A stretch of DNA of 64,000 nt. Source: Zerene cesonia. Taxonomy: Eukaryota > Arthropoda > Insecta > Lepidoptera > Pieridae. The notes beneath the pieces are model-generated. The model did no database searches. It was not told the origin of the DNA and saw nothing but the letters and a program-made list of their open reading frames with translations. The number at the start of each line of letters is the position of its first letter. The stretch's first letter is position 1. Shown piece by piece: positions 48,245 to 59,325 of the stretch. The position numbers were made by a program, and so were the translations under genes. The stretch is from contig NW_024045132.1 in NCBI RefSeq assembly GCF_012273895.1, forward strand, positions 372,001-436,000. The letters are read 5' to 3'.

Positions 48245-49244
48245 NNNNNNNNNNNNNNNNNNNNNNNNNNNNNNNNNNNNNNNNNNNNNNNNNNNNNNNN
48301 NNNNNNNNNNNNNNNNNNNNNNNNNNNNNNNNNNNNNNNNNNNNNNNNNNNNNNNNNNNNNNNNNNNNNNNNNNNNNNNNNNNNNNNNNNNNNNNNNNNN
48401 NNNNNNNNNNNNNNNNNNNNNNNNNNNNNNNNNNNNNNNNNNNNNNNNNNNNNNNNNNNNNNNNNNNNNNNNNNNNNNNNNNNNNNNNNNNNNNNNNNNN
48501 NNNNNNNNNNNNNNNNNNNNNNNNNNNNNNNNNNNNNNNNNNNNNNNNNNNNNNNNNNNNNNNNNNNNNNNNNNNNNNNNNNNNNNNNNNNNNNNNNNNN
48601 NNNNNNNNNNNNNNNNNNNNNNNNNNNNNNNNNNNNNNNNNNNNNNNNNNNNNNNNNNNNNNNNNNNNNNNNNNNNNNNNNNNNNNNNNNNNNNNNNNNN
48701 NNNNNNNNNNNNNNNNNNNNNNNNNNNNNNNNNNNNNNNNNNNNNNNNNNNNNNNNNNNNNNNNNNNNNNNNNNNNNNNNNNNNNNNNNNNNNNNNNNNN
48801 NNNNNNNNNNNNNNNNNNNNNNNNNNNNNNNNNNNNNNNNNNNNNNNNNNNNNNNNNNNNNNNNNNNNNNNNNNNNNNNNNNNNNNNNNNNNNNNNNNNN
48901 NNNNNNNNNNNNNNNNNNNNNNNNNNNNNNNNNNNNNNNNNNNNNNNNNNNNNNNNNNNNNNNNNNNNNNNNNNNNNNNNNNNNNNNNNNNNNNNNNNNN
49001 NNNNNNNNNNNNNNNNNNNNNNNNNNNNNNNNNNNNNNNNNNNNNNNNNNNNNNNNNNNNNNNNNNNNNNNNNNNNNNNNNNNNNNNNNNNNNNNNNNNN
49101 NNNNNNNNNNNNNNNNNNNNNNNNNNNNNNNNNNNNNNNNNNNNNNNNNNNNNNNNNNNNNNNNNNNNNNNNNNNNNNNNNNNNNNNNNNNNNNNNNNNN
49201 NNNNNNNNNNNNNNNNNNNNNNNNNNNNNNNNNNNNNNNNNNNN
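48245..49244. other. Assembly gap, 1000 N
   Basis: Exactly 1000 undetermined bases, a conventional fixed gap size, so the true distance is unknown. It interrupts the 3' part of the minus-strand gene at 49282. Long X-filled open frames across it are meaningless. Confidence 1.
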
Positions 49245-49281
49245 TAATCATTGGCAACTTGGCAAGAAAACAAACCACTTA

Positions 49282-52200
49282 CTATGACGGCCTCACATGT
49301 CGTCTACTGTCGAAAACAAGTCTGTTAGAAACACTGTTATTAATGGGAACGCCGTGATTGAGTGACAAAACCTTTGTTACAATATTTAAATCCTCGTGTG
49401 CTCTGCCATTCAGGCCAGTTTGAAACAATAGCTGCTTTAATTCATTGTCAGAGTTATATTGATTTTGCTGACTTAAGGAGAAGAAACCGTTTGAATGAAT
49501 AGGATTGAATGTATTGAACCTATTATAGCTAGGATTATTAAAACCCAAATTTCCTACACCACTTTCGTGACGGAACACACGGTTTCCTTGCTTTCCTGGC
49601 TGTATGTTTTGGTGTTGAACAAAGTGCTGCGATTGACTGGGTTGTAAAAAGTTAGTTATGCCTTGTGGGAGGTGATTGCTTTGCAGAGGAAATTGTTCTG
49701 GTTGTTGATTACGGAGATGAATGAGAAAATCAACAGCTTCTCTATTAGGTAATTGTTGATTAGCTAATAAATTTTGGTTTTGATCTAATGAAACACTGGG
49801 CTGAATAGTTATCTGAGATCCCTGTGAATTGAGTCCGACGTTGTTTATTAAGGGAGCCTGTTGTATATTGTTTTGGGACCCATTTTGTTGTTCGTTACGT
49901 TGTCTTTTTAATTGCTCTTGTTCTAAAAATAAAAGTTGCTCCCTTTGCGCTTCTTTTTGCTGAAGTAGAAAGTGTTGCTTTCTCAATAATTCTTCTTGTT
50001 GTCTTTGTTGAATCTGAAGAAGCCTTAATTGTTCCTCTAATATTCTTTGCTTTTCCTCAAGTTGCTTTTGTAATGTAAGTTGATGAGAAATATAATCTGA
50101 AGAGGAAAATTTGGGTGTATCATTAGAACCTTGTGGAGATATAATATTAGAAACACCTTTTACTAATTCTTGGTTATTGGTGTTGGTCTGTTGATAAATT
50201 GGAATAACTTTTTTAGGAATGCCATGTGCATCTTGATGTACAGTAAACGCTGCAACTAAAGGTGCTTGATAAACTTGTACATCCCGTTTGTCAACTTCTT
50301 CTATATTAACGCCATCTTCATCATGAGTTGGTTTAGGAGTTGTAGTTGTGGTTGTAGTCGTTGTTGAAGTGGTGGATATTAAACGGGGTTTTGCTGTCGT
50401 AAATTTATTAAACTGGTCACTAATAAAATTCGATTTGGGTGTATTCGATATGCTTCTTATTTGCTGCAGGTTCACTCCAGTTTCTTTAGCCTGAAAAATT
50501 TCTTTGAATGGAGTTTGCGTGGGCAGCGTTGCAGTTACATAATTTTCAACATTGCCAACAGTTGTGCTAAGTATAGATATCTTATTATCTAACAACGTAG
50601 GCGCTGTGTTTGAGTTGTTTTTAAAAGCTTCTTGACCATTGACTACAAATGAATGAATTTGTATATTCTCGTTTATTTGAGGTTGGCCGACATGTTGATT
50701 AGTGCTCAATGTTTCAGCACTTGAAGATGACGTCGAATCCGTCGTTTCTGCTTCGTTAACGTTTGTGCTTTCTTCCAACTCGCTGAGTGCCTTCAACAAG
50801 GCTTTACGAATGTAGGGATCAAGTCGCACGGATGGATTCGGCTCTACGTTATTTAATTTATCATTTATTGTATCAGTCGTAAACGATTCTTGAGCTGCAG
50901 CACATGCCAGTACAATTGATAACAAGAGTACCTGAAAATAAATAAATATTCTTTAATATCGATAATTATTCAAAGTTATTAAGAAAATAAAATAATAAAG
51001 TATTATACAATCACTATAACAGTATTATTGCATTTAATTATAACGAATAAGTTTATGTATATCTCTTAAGGATAGATCCTTAAAATAGATAAATTACTTC
51101 TAATTATATTTTTCAATGAGCGGATTAGTCAGCAGCGCCACATAATATAATAATAATAATAAAATTTTATTTTCACCAAAAAGGATACATACATACATAT
51201 TAGTAGCTTAAAAATAGATCATATCCGATATAGAATTTAAATGTTTATACATTCAATCCTTCACCTTACTTCCAGAATAAAAAAGCTAGCAAGATCTCTA
51301 TCGTTTCAATTAGTAAAGTTAATGACTAGTTATAGGAATGTATTACAGTGTATGAACGTCTCCCAGTATTATTTTAGATGATTCAACAACAAAATAACGC
51401 TTTCTCTGTACCTAACACACGTCAAGTCACGTCATCTTTGAAGTGAATCCTCAAATTAATAACGACTTTATTTGAAGCGTATGTGTTAAGGTCAGAAGGT
51501 AAGGATAAGTAGAGCTCATTCGGGTTCAACGGGTTCAACGGGTTCATTGGCGGGCCAAGAATCATCAAAACATGCAACAAAACAAATAGTTTGTCTATGT
51601 ACCTATATCATAATTTACATATGTAGCATTACATTTAAATATTTGAATGAACATTCATTTCCATCTGACCTTCCCAAAAAGGAAGGTTCTTATGTCGTAT
51701 GTACTTTTTCTTTTGATTACGTTACTCCTCGCGTTTCGAACCGATTGGCGTGATTTTTTATGTGTTCGAAAGGTAATTGTTGCGATTTAGTCGTATATTA
51801 GAATCTGGACAAATACCTCCCCTCGGAGACGTGAGTGATCTTTGTAGCAAATAATTATTTAAAAAGCACTCAAAAAATCGTCTCAACATATTCAGTGTGT
51901 AAGTAATTAGTTTTATATATACATGTAGTTAAAATTAAACGTTTGGATATTTTTTTAATGCCACGGAGCCAGTTTTCATGTAAATGGTATTTTATGGCAT
52001 CAGTCAATGGGTATGCATTAAGTATTAATTTGGGTCACGTTCGTAACAAAATAAATTATCCTATGCGATAATAAACTTCATATCGCACCGTGTTATGCAA
52101 GCCGAAGTCACGCATAAGATGACCACCAAGATGTGATGATCGATTGATGTTTAACGCACGTAACACACGTGGACCATACTTATGAAACAATAGCCATGCC

Positions 52201-53576
52201 GTATGATTTATTTCGGTATTCGTTTTTCATTTCATTTCGGTATGATGATGTGATACAGCTTTCACTACAATGACACATCAGTGATTAAATAAGACTGGGC
52301 TTGGAGATGCGAAATTGATAAGATCATTACAAAATATTTCATATAAAAGACTGGATGCATAATGTTATGATTTATGATAAGCATAACTAATTGTATTGTT
52401 CAGTTATGACTTAAACGTTCAAGCGTAATTTATTTTACGTTATTGGACTTGTGCCTAAATATGTATATATTCATAAATAAATTGAATGAATTTAAGATAT
52501 GTCGTTTAGAATACCTCGATTAGGATTTTTTTATCTAATAATATAACGGGCGCTGCTGATTCGATATGTAGATTAGTATGATTACACACAAATGTCAAGC
52601 CTATTAGAATAATTGCTGCCTCTACAATGACTTCAGTATAAGGTCTAGAGTTCATACTTTGTAAATCATTGATCGCATTGTATAAGCATTAGCCAAACAA
52701 GTGACATCGGTGCCATTTATATGTGCACAATAGTACGTAATTACATAATAGTATTGTCAATACTAAGGAATTTCTCTTTCTATAGCTAGTGCCGTATAGA
52801 TTGGTTCCGTTACGTAGGATTTCGCACAGTGCTACTCTGATTAAGCGTTCATTGCTAAATTTACAATACATTTTTACTTCTTTATAAATGAATGAAGTAG
52901 TTTCATCCTTCAAAGTAAATTGATGAATGAAATTGACAATGTTATTATGGTTCATTTGAAATCTGACACCTGAGATATATATTTTTTATCATGCAAGATT
53001 TACGTAAGTACCACATTTTGTTATGCTATGAGTGTAATCTTTAGCGAATTAAATGGAATAATATACCTGGCTACTCCATTCACTCCATAGGTAAATATTA
53101 CCCTAACGTCACCACAAGAACTTTCTTGTGGCCTCTAGGCGATTGGGACTGTCACTTATGTGACTACTACTTGGCTTCTATTGCTACAAATATTTTCAAA
53201 AATATGTGTGTGCAATAAGTTTAAAATTAAATAGAAAATGCTAATCTAATGACGTATATCAAAACATTAAGTATTCATATAAATAAAAATGAATTTCTAA
53301 ATGTATTGCTAAGCATAAAACTCGAGAACCACTCGATCGATACGGCTCAGTTTTTAACGTCTTTGCTAAAGTACATGGAAGATTTTTTGGAGAGAAGACA
53401 CGTACCACGGGATATAATATAATATTATCCGTGCCGCGAGTGAAGCGGAGGCGGACCGCTAGTTACAAATAAATTAAATTTAATTATGATATTACGTGTA
53501 GATATATTGAATATGTTGCAATGGGATGAGCTTTCACATAATACATATTTTTTAAACAAGTATGAACTCCTTAATC

Positions 53577-53623
<47 letters not shown>

Positions 53624-56600
53624 AGAAAGTCGTGTTAGTTACACTATTTATATTTTGATTTTGTTAAAATTTAATACAGAAATAGATTGAGACCCGAGAA
53701 AACACAGAATAGTTTTTATCCCGGAAATCGAACGGGAACGGGAACTTTGGTAACACCCCGGGTCTATCTTTTCTGCGACTACGCGGGCGGAATGCTAGTT
53801 TTTTTATGAAAATTTGATTATTTATGAGCTTATTGGTTATGATCCTCCTGCCTATTGGAAAAAAATTAGAATTTATTCATCTGTCACCTATATCTTTGAA
53901 AAATATCACATACATGCGATCAGCCGCTATTTACGCGAAAACATAACATAAATTAATCCTAATAAACTACGCTCATAATACTGTCATATCATGACGATAT
54001 GATAAGTGAACTCTTGAAACCCTAGAAAACACTGCATACAAATATAAAATAGCATGGTTTGTAAAAACTGGGGACATCAGAATAATATAAAGTACTTACG
54101 GCTACCGGTTTGTTTATAAAAAAAAACACGTCATTGGTAATCGCTTCTTCGATTGTCACAAATTAATTAATCAACCATCGTCCATGGCATTAATAACATG
54201 TGGATGCATTATGTAAATTATTATTTCATAAAAATTTAAAATATTTGCGAAACGTATTTCAACAAATCATGAATAAATTATTTTTTTTTAAACTAATTGA
54301 CTAATATCACTGTTACTGTTTTTTCAATATTTTTACGTATTACAGTATAGTATTATGTTATCTGTGGCATTAAACAACAATACACAAATATTACTTGTAA
54401 AACACACGAAATTAGACTATATTTTTGCGATGATTTTTTAATACGTTTAAGTTATAACCGAGATATGAAAATTTGCTAAATTAACAACACAATAAATTCA
54501 TGAACTAAAAATAATCCTCTATTTTGACCTCAAATAATCAACAAAGTTAAGTATGAGATAGTAACTAAGATATGTTGCTGACAATTATAATGAACATTTT
54601 ATTTCTTTAAGCTGTCATTAATGTCTATTTAGATTTCTATCATCTTGAATAAAAGTTACTCTCATTTTCTTTATTAACGTGTTATAAATTATGTATACTT
54701 ACGCAAGCCTCAGTTTATTATCATTCGGATGAGTCTGATGTTATTCTACGGTAATGAACACATAAAATGTTTTAAATTCGAGGTCTTTATGTGTTTCGAC
54801 GTGAACTATATATAATCTTTGTTCTGTATGACAGTATTCGAAGATATATTGAAATATATGTCTTACGACTTCATGTAAAGTTAAAAATGAAAATACAGAA
54901 AGTTCCTTTTAGCTTATAATCCCACTTTTTCCAAAAGATAAACTGACAAAATTATGCAAACCAGGAATCGTGTATTGAAAAGACTCTTCAGATTAGGATC
55001 GTAAAGATATTGTCATACATTTATGTTGTTTTGGGTCATAAACATAATGCAAGAATGCAACAAAGTATGCTTATGTACGATGAGAAAATAAATTGGGTAA
55101 TGTTTCACAAAAGCTCCTCATTACTGCTTTAGATACGCTATAACCATCACATACTTTGCGTCACCTCATTAAACAATAATAAAGTTATCTCATTCGTGAA
55201 TACGCATTGTTTCCAGTCTATAATTGTTATATAAAATGTTCAAAATACACCATTTTGTAGTGACTACTTGAACTGAGCTCAAAATTATATTGTTATCTAA
55301 AATTATCTTGTGCAATTCTTCATTAAGTGTGTATTTCATATCTGTGTCATTATCGTGTACCAAGTATAAATAACTATTTAATTCATAAGACATTTACACA
55401 TTTAGTTATTTTTTGGAATATTTAGAAAATCATACAACAAAACACCTTATTTTACCGACGCAACATATATCAATGAAAATCTCGGTCATTGAAATGATTG
55501 CATTTGCATTGCAATTTATTGCCGGTAAGTAGTTTAAATTAAGGAAGTCTAAACAAAGTGAGTGAATGCATACTCAGTCATTATTCAGTATAAAAGTAAA
55601 AGTGGCTACCAAACTAGGGATTGGGAGTCATATAAGAATTTTTTTGATCACTGTAGCTTTTCATTATTAGCAATATAATAAAACTTGCTATATTATCGAA
55701 TACTTTGTTCTTCTCAGTTCACACCAACGATTGCATCAAGTCGATTATTAATGTTATTAACCAAATTGCCTCAAAGCGTTTATTCGATACAGCTTCCCAC
55801 GATTGCCCTAATGATTCCGAGTAACACTTTTAAATTACATAAATTGTACAATAATTGTAGGATTTAATAAAATTTTGATATTATTTAATCATTTATTATA
55901 TAACTTGATTTTTTTGAGTTTCATATTATATTTATTTGAGACCCGTTAGTTGGGGTTATTAATTGAAAATATAAAATGATAATAAATATATATGACCTTT
56001 TTTTTAATTTTATTAACTGTTTTAGCACATATTTATTCGGTAAGTATGTCATTTCATTCCAGTTATGTAGAGTCTTAAATTAGTAAATTATAAAATATAA
56101 TATTTTTACCTACTTAATAAGCGCTATCAATTCACCTTATAAATATGATTTGATTCAATTGTTGGCGCATCCCAGTTGTCAAAGTGACATAAGTTACCAT
56201 AACAACTATATAACATGGCATTTGTTTCATTTACATACTTTTCCAAAAGGCAAGATATAATTCATAAATTATATTTTGTATCGCTTAGCTTAAGCCATCT
56301 TATACAATAACGTGATAATCACTTTTCACTTATTTAAAATTATAATTCAATATGTTAACTTAATAAGGTATTTTATGTGTATTGTTTTACGTTATGATTT
56401 TAAAATAACTACAACAACGAGTAAGATAACTTAGAACACAATAACTTTATACTTAATATAAAAAATGAATACCGTATAGTTTATACGTATATTTTATACG
56501 TTCATCATCGTGAGAAAGATTTGGTGATCAAAATTGCTTATCTTACTGCTTTCACTATATCACGACGTGAAATCCAGTACTAATGCATTTCATAGTTATA

Positions 56601-58433
56601 AAACTTTAATTTGAAACAGAAATCTTTATCAAATTTATTAAATCTGTTGCCATATAACGGTAACAAAGTTAATTGAAATTTGACTTGAATTGACTGGCTA
56701 CTGGAAAGCATCTCTACTCGTACCCACTTATTATTTAGTCATATTTAGCAATTTTAATGACTGCTCATATTTTAAACAAAGACACATAGACATATTCAGG
56801 TGACTTAAAGTGGTTTAAAAGTCATTTATAGTTGATTCGCTTATTTACATATTTATATATTTTGGTTGTAAAACTATTCATGAAAGATTTAAACTTGAAA
56901 ACATAATAAATCTTAACGATTATTCACAATAATAACGCAATCTGGTTTTATTGCATAATAGAAATGATAATTCGCAGATAGTTTTTAACATGTTCATCGC
57001 CATTTCACTTCCTCGTACGAGTGTCGTAACGGAATAAAATTATTGAGATTTACCATTTAAATGGAGATCATCTTATGTTTATATCATGTGAAACCATTTA
57101 CAGAACTGGTTTGGTTTCCCAAATTACAAACTTAACACAATATTAATCATTCCTAATTAAAATTATGAACACAATATGCACATCCTTCAATATAGTATTA
57201 TGTTATCTGTAGTTCAATTAAATAAGTGTAACACCAACGCGCTTTACATAAGATTTTTTGATTTTTATTCATCGGCTTTATGCTTTATTCGCATTATACT
57301 CATTTAATATGTATAATTTAAATAAGATCAATCAACGAAAATGCGTGTCATATTTTTCTACTATATAAAAATAAGTCGGGTTTTCCTTCCTGACGCTATA
57401 ACTCCAGAACGCACGAACCGATTTCCATGGTTTTGCATTCGTTGGAAAGGTCTCGAGCTCCGTGAGGTTTATAGCAAAGAACATTCAGGAAAAATTTCAA
57501 CAGAAAAGTGTGAAAATCATTTTTCACATACAGCCATCTGGTGGCGAAACGGAGTTCGCCGGGTTTGCTAGTATTTTATAAAGATCTCTAAAACTCACGC
57601 TTATAGGTATTGTGTTGCTATATTTTGATTAAATAACAATGTTTCATCAAATGTGGACGAGTGGAATAAAATGAGAGCTTTCATTTATGCCGGTTGCATA
57701 GTTTCTCCCGATGCAAGTTTGGCGTCATAACACAAGCCAGCGAACATCTTTAGAATCCTTAATAGCAGCTCTCTTCCGACAAGACTTGTAAAGGCGCAGA
57801 TCGCATCAGCACGCATGCGCTTTACGTAATATGGGAGAAAGCGCACTTTTTGCTATAACTTATTTTAATTTATTTGCTATTTTATAATATGCAAAAACAG
57901 TCGCATGCTATAAAATATAGAAAGCATTGATATATTCTCAGTTTGAAATGCAAGTATGTTAATTAAGCAAGTTTAATATATTATTAATTCATAATGTTTT
58001 GTGTAATGTGCAAATACATTATTATTTTATTTATATTTTTATCATGAATCATTAAAATTAATAATATATAACATAATAATTAAACATAGTTAAAGGTTAT
58101 TAAATTAAGTTGGTATTTATACAAAAAAATGTGTTTTCTCTTATTATTTTTAACATGAGATCATACATAGAAATTCATATCTCGTTCACAAATTATATAT
58201 TTTTGGGGTAAATCTATACCTAATTAGTATTTTTCAGAAAATAATATACACGTATGTACATACGTAATTTTGTAATTTCATTTTAAAATTGTCACTTTAC
58301 TTACTTCGTCGGTGATATTTAAATATTTCTCATCTACCGCACAAATCAATATTAGCGCATTCAACCCACAACCGTTAATTATAATGGTAAATTAAATTTT
58401 CAATAAATAAACACGTGTACTCACTAAACGCAT
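49282..58433 (-). CDS. Secreted Gln/Thr-rich coiled-coil protein, 552 aa to nominal stop; 3' end uncertain
   Basis: I do not recognise a named family. Exon 1 codes only for MRL (58433-58425, donor GTGAGT). Exon 2 is 50931-49282. Joined in phase they give MRLVLLLSIVLACAAAQ, a textbook signal peptide cut near residues 16-17. Then follow a Ser/Thr-rich part (about 50-190), a poly-Thr run (about 191-202), and a less biased segment at 216-250 (QVYQAPLVAAFTVHQ, IPKKVIPIY) that looks like the conserved core. A long Gln/Leu/Glu coiled coil (about 286-350) and an Asn/Gln-rich C-terminal half complete it. An extracellular or cuticle-associated role is plausible but inferred. The TAG at 49284-49282 overlaps a perfect donor (TA|GTAAGT), so the protein probably continues in exon(s) hidden by the gap. 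Intron 1 is 7.5 kb. An alternative first exon is possible, but no other ATG fits phase and signal sequence so well. Confidence 0.75.
53318..53463 (+). repeat. Helitron-like element
   Basis: It contains 'cgagaaccactcgatcgata' and ends 'gtgaagcggaggcggaccgc' then TAGTT. The layout is the same as the other GCTAGT-ended repeats here. Confidence 0.5.
53580..53621. repeat. (TA)n microsatellite
   Basis: About 40 bases of AT dinucleotide, directly next to a Helitron-like copy. Confidence 0.9.
53622..53801 (+). repeat. Helitron-like element end
   Basis: 'cccggaaatcgaacgggaac' and 'ctgcgactacgcgggcggaa' followed by TGCTAGTTT match the terminal part of the family. Confidence 0.5.
57335..57575 (+). repeat. 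Helitron-like/MITE element with 76-codon open frame
   Basis: Contains 'ctataactccagaacgcacg', 'accgatttccatggttttgc' and 'cattcgttggaaaggtctcg', ending GGAGTTCGCCGGGTTTGCTAGT. This is a recognisable family of repeats in insect DNA; the open frame in it is incidental. Confidence 0.65.
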
Positions 58434-58640
58434 TGTGTCGCCTGAGGTCACACACTTCACCAGAATTTAAACAACGTGTAAGCTAGCGCCTCCGATGCGG
58501 TAACACTCTCGACTGTGTGGGTCCAAGTCTCTGCACGACCCCCGCCAATGTATGACATCGGATGTCATTGATGGATAAGGATGTTGTGATACCATTCAAA
58601 TTACTGTTTACAAAACCATTAGGTGAATGTCGGTAATCGT
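58434..58640 (-). promoter_or_regulatory. Probable promoter/5' UTR of the Gln-rich secreted-protein gene
   Basis: GC-richer sequence immediately upstream of the MRL start codon. It includes a 17-bp perfect palindrome ATGACATCGGATGTCAT (58552-58568) with two inverted TGACA cores, about 120 bases from the start codon. Its regulatory role is inferred; TGACA is the core bound by TALE homeodomain proteins. Confidence 0.35.
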
Positions 58641-59066
58641 TTCAGTGTGACATGAGAACAAGGCATTCTCTGTGTTTTCATCGCCATTTCTCTTGTTGTT
58701 TGCTATGATTTGTTTTTGATAGGTGATACTGCTACATTGTGTTCAGCAGTCGGTGATTGTAGTATAGTTGTAGTTAAATATGGAAGAGCTTCAATAGAAA
58801 AGGCATTACTTAGCAACTGACTGGAATAGTGGTTACTGAACCTATTTCGATAGAACGCATTGTTGGTTAAAGGTTGGTTCCAATTTGATTGGAATTTACA
58901 TGTACCTATTTTGTACACTGATGATTTAAGCTGTCACTGCCAAGTATCATCAAAATCAGTGGTTTCATCGTGAAAGAGTTACAAACATACACAGACATAA
59001 AATGTAAATTTGGCGGTAAAATGTAAAGACACACACATATAATTGTATGTTTATAGCATCAAGATC

Positions 59067-59110
59067 TTAAATCAGATTTATTAGATATATATCTAATAAA
59101 TCTGATTTAA
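59067..59110. repeat. 44-bp perfect palindrome
   Basis: Two 22-base arms, starting TTAAATCAGATTTATTAGAT and joined at TAT|ATA, are exact reverse complements with no spacer. It is AT-rich, and no target duplication or tail was recognised. Confidence 0.9.
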
Positions 59111-59224
59111 ATTTCTCCCGACTATCTTTTGCTTCAAATAATAAATTTACATATTTCTTTGGAATATGTTAAAGGTTGTTTTATATGAATATTGCAAAAT
59201 CTTGTCATAACATAACTTGCATTA

Positions 59225-59325
59225 CATGCGTGGACGTGAAGGACGTAGGTTCGAATCCTGCCCCATGATCAGATTGTTTACATCCTTTAAAAAAATTATA
59301 TATAGCATTTTAATTCTTTAAAAAT
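59225..59325 (+). repeat. tRNA-like SINE remnant
   Basis: GGTTCGAATCC (B box, about 59248) followed by TGCCCCATGATCAGATTG, then 'tatatagcattttaattctt'. This matches the B-box-linker-tail order of the family at 29761 with heavy decay. The A-box part is not clear. Confidence 0.45.

Larger units (their letters stand above)
50932..58424 (-). other. Intron 1 of the Gln-rich secreted-protein gene (7.5 kb)
   Basis: No nested gene was recognised. It contains Helitron-like ends at 53.3, 53.7 and 57.4 kb, a (TA)n tract and otherwise AT-rich sequence. A small hairpin CCACAAGAA-CT-TTCTTGTGG lies near 53112. Confidence 0.6.

Noticed and set aside
48175..49287. Three reading frames of 350-370 codons across this interval
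   Set aside because: They run through 1000 undetermined bases, which contain no stop by definition. Only the short flanks are real sequence.
54074..54110. Alternative first exon for the Gln-rich secreted protein at a GTAAGT donor
   Set aside because: The frame that joins in phase has no ATG, and the in-frame ATGs nearby hit stops; the MRL exon at 58425-58433 gives a proper signal peptide.
57341..57571. 76-codon protein gene
   Set aside because: The frame coincides with a repeat ending GCTAGT that is dispersed in insect genomes.
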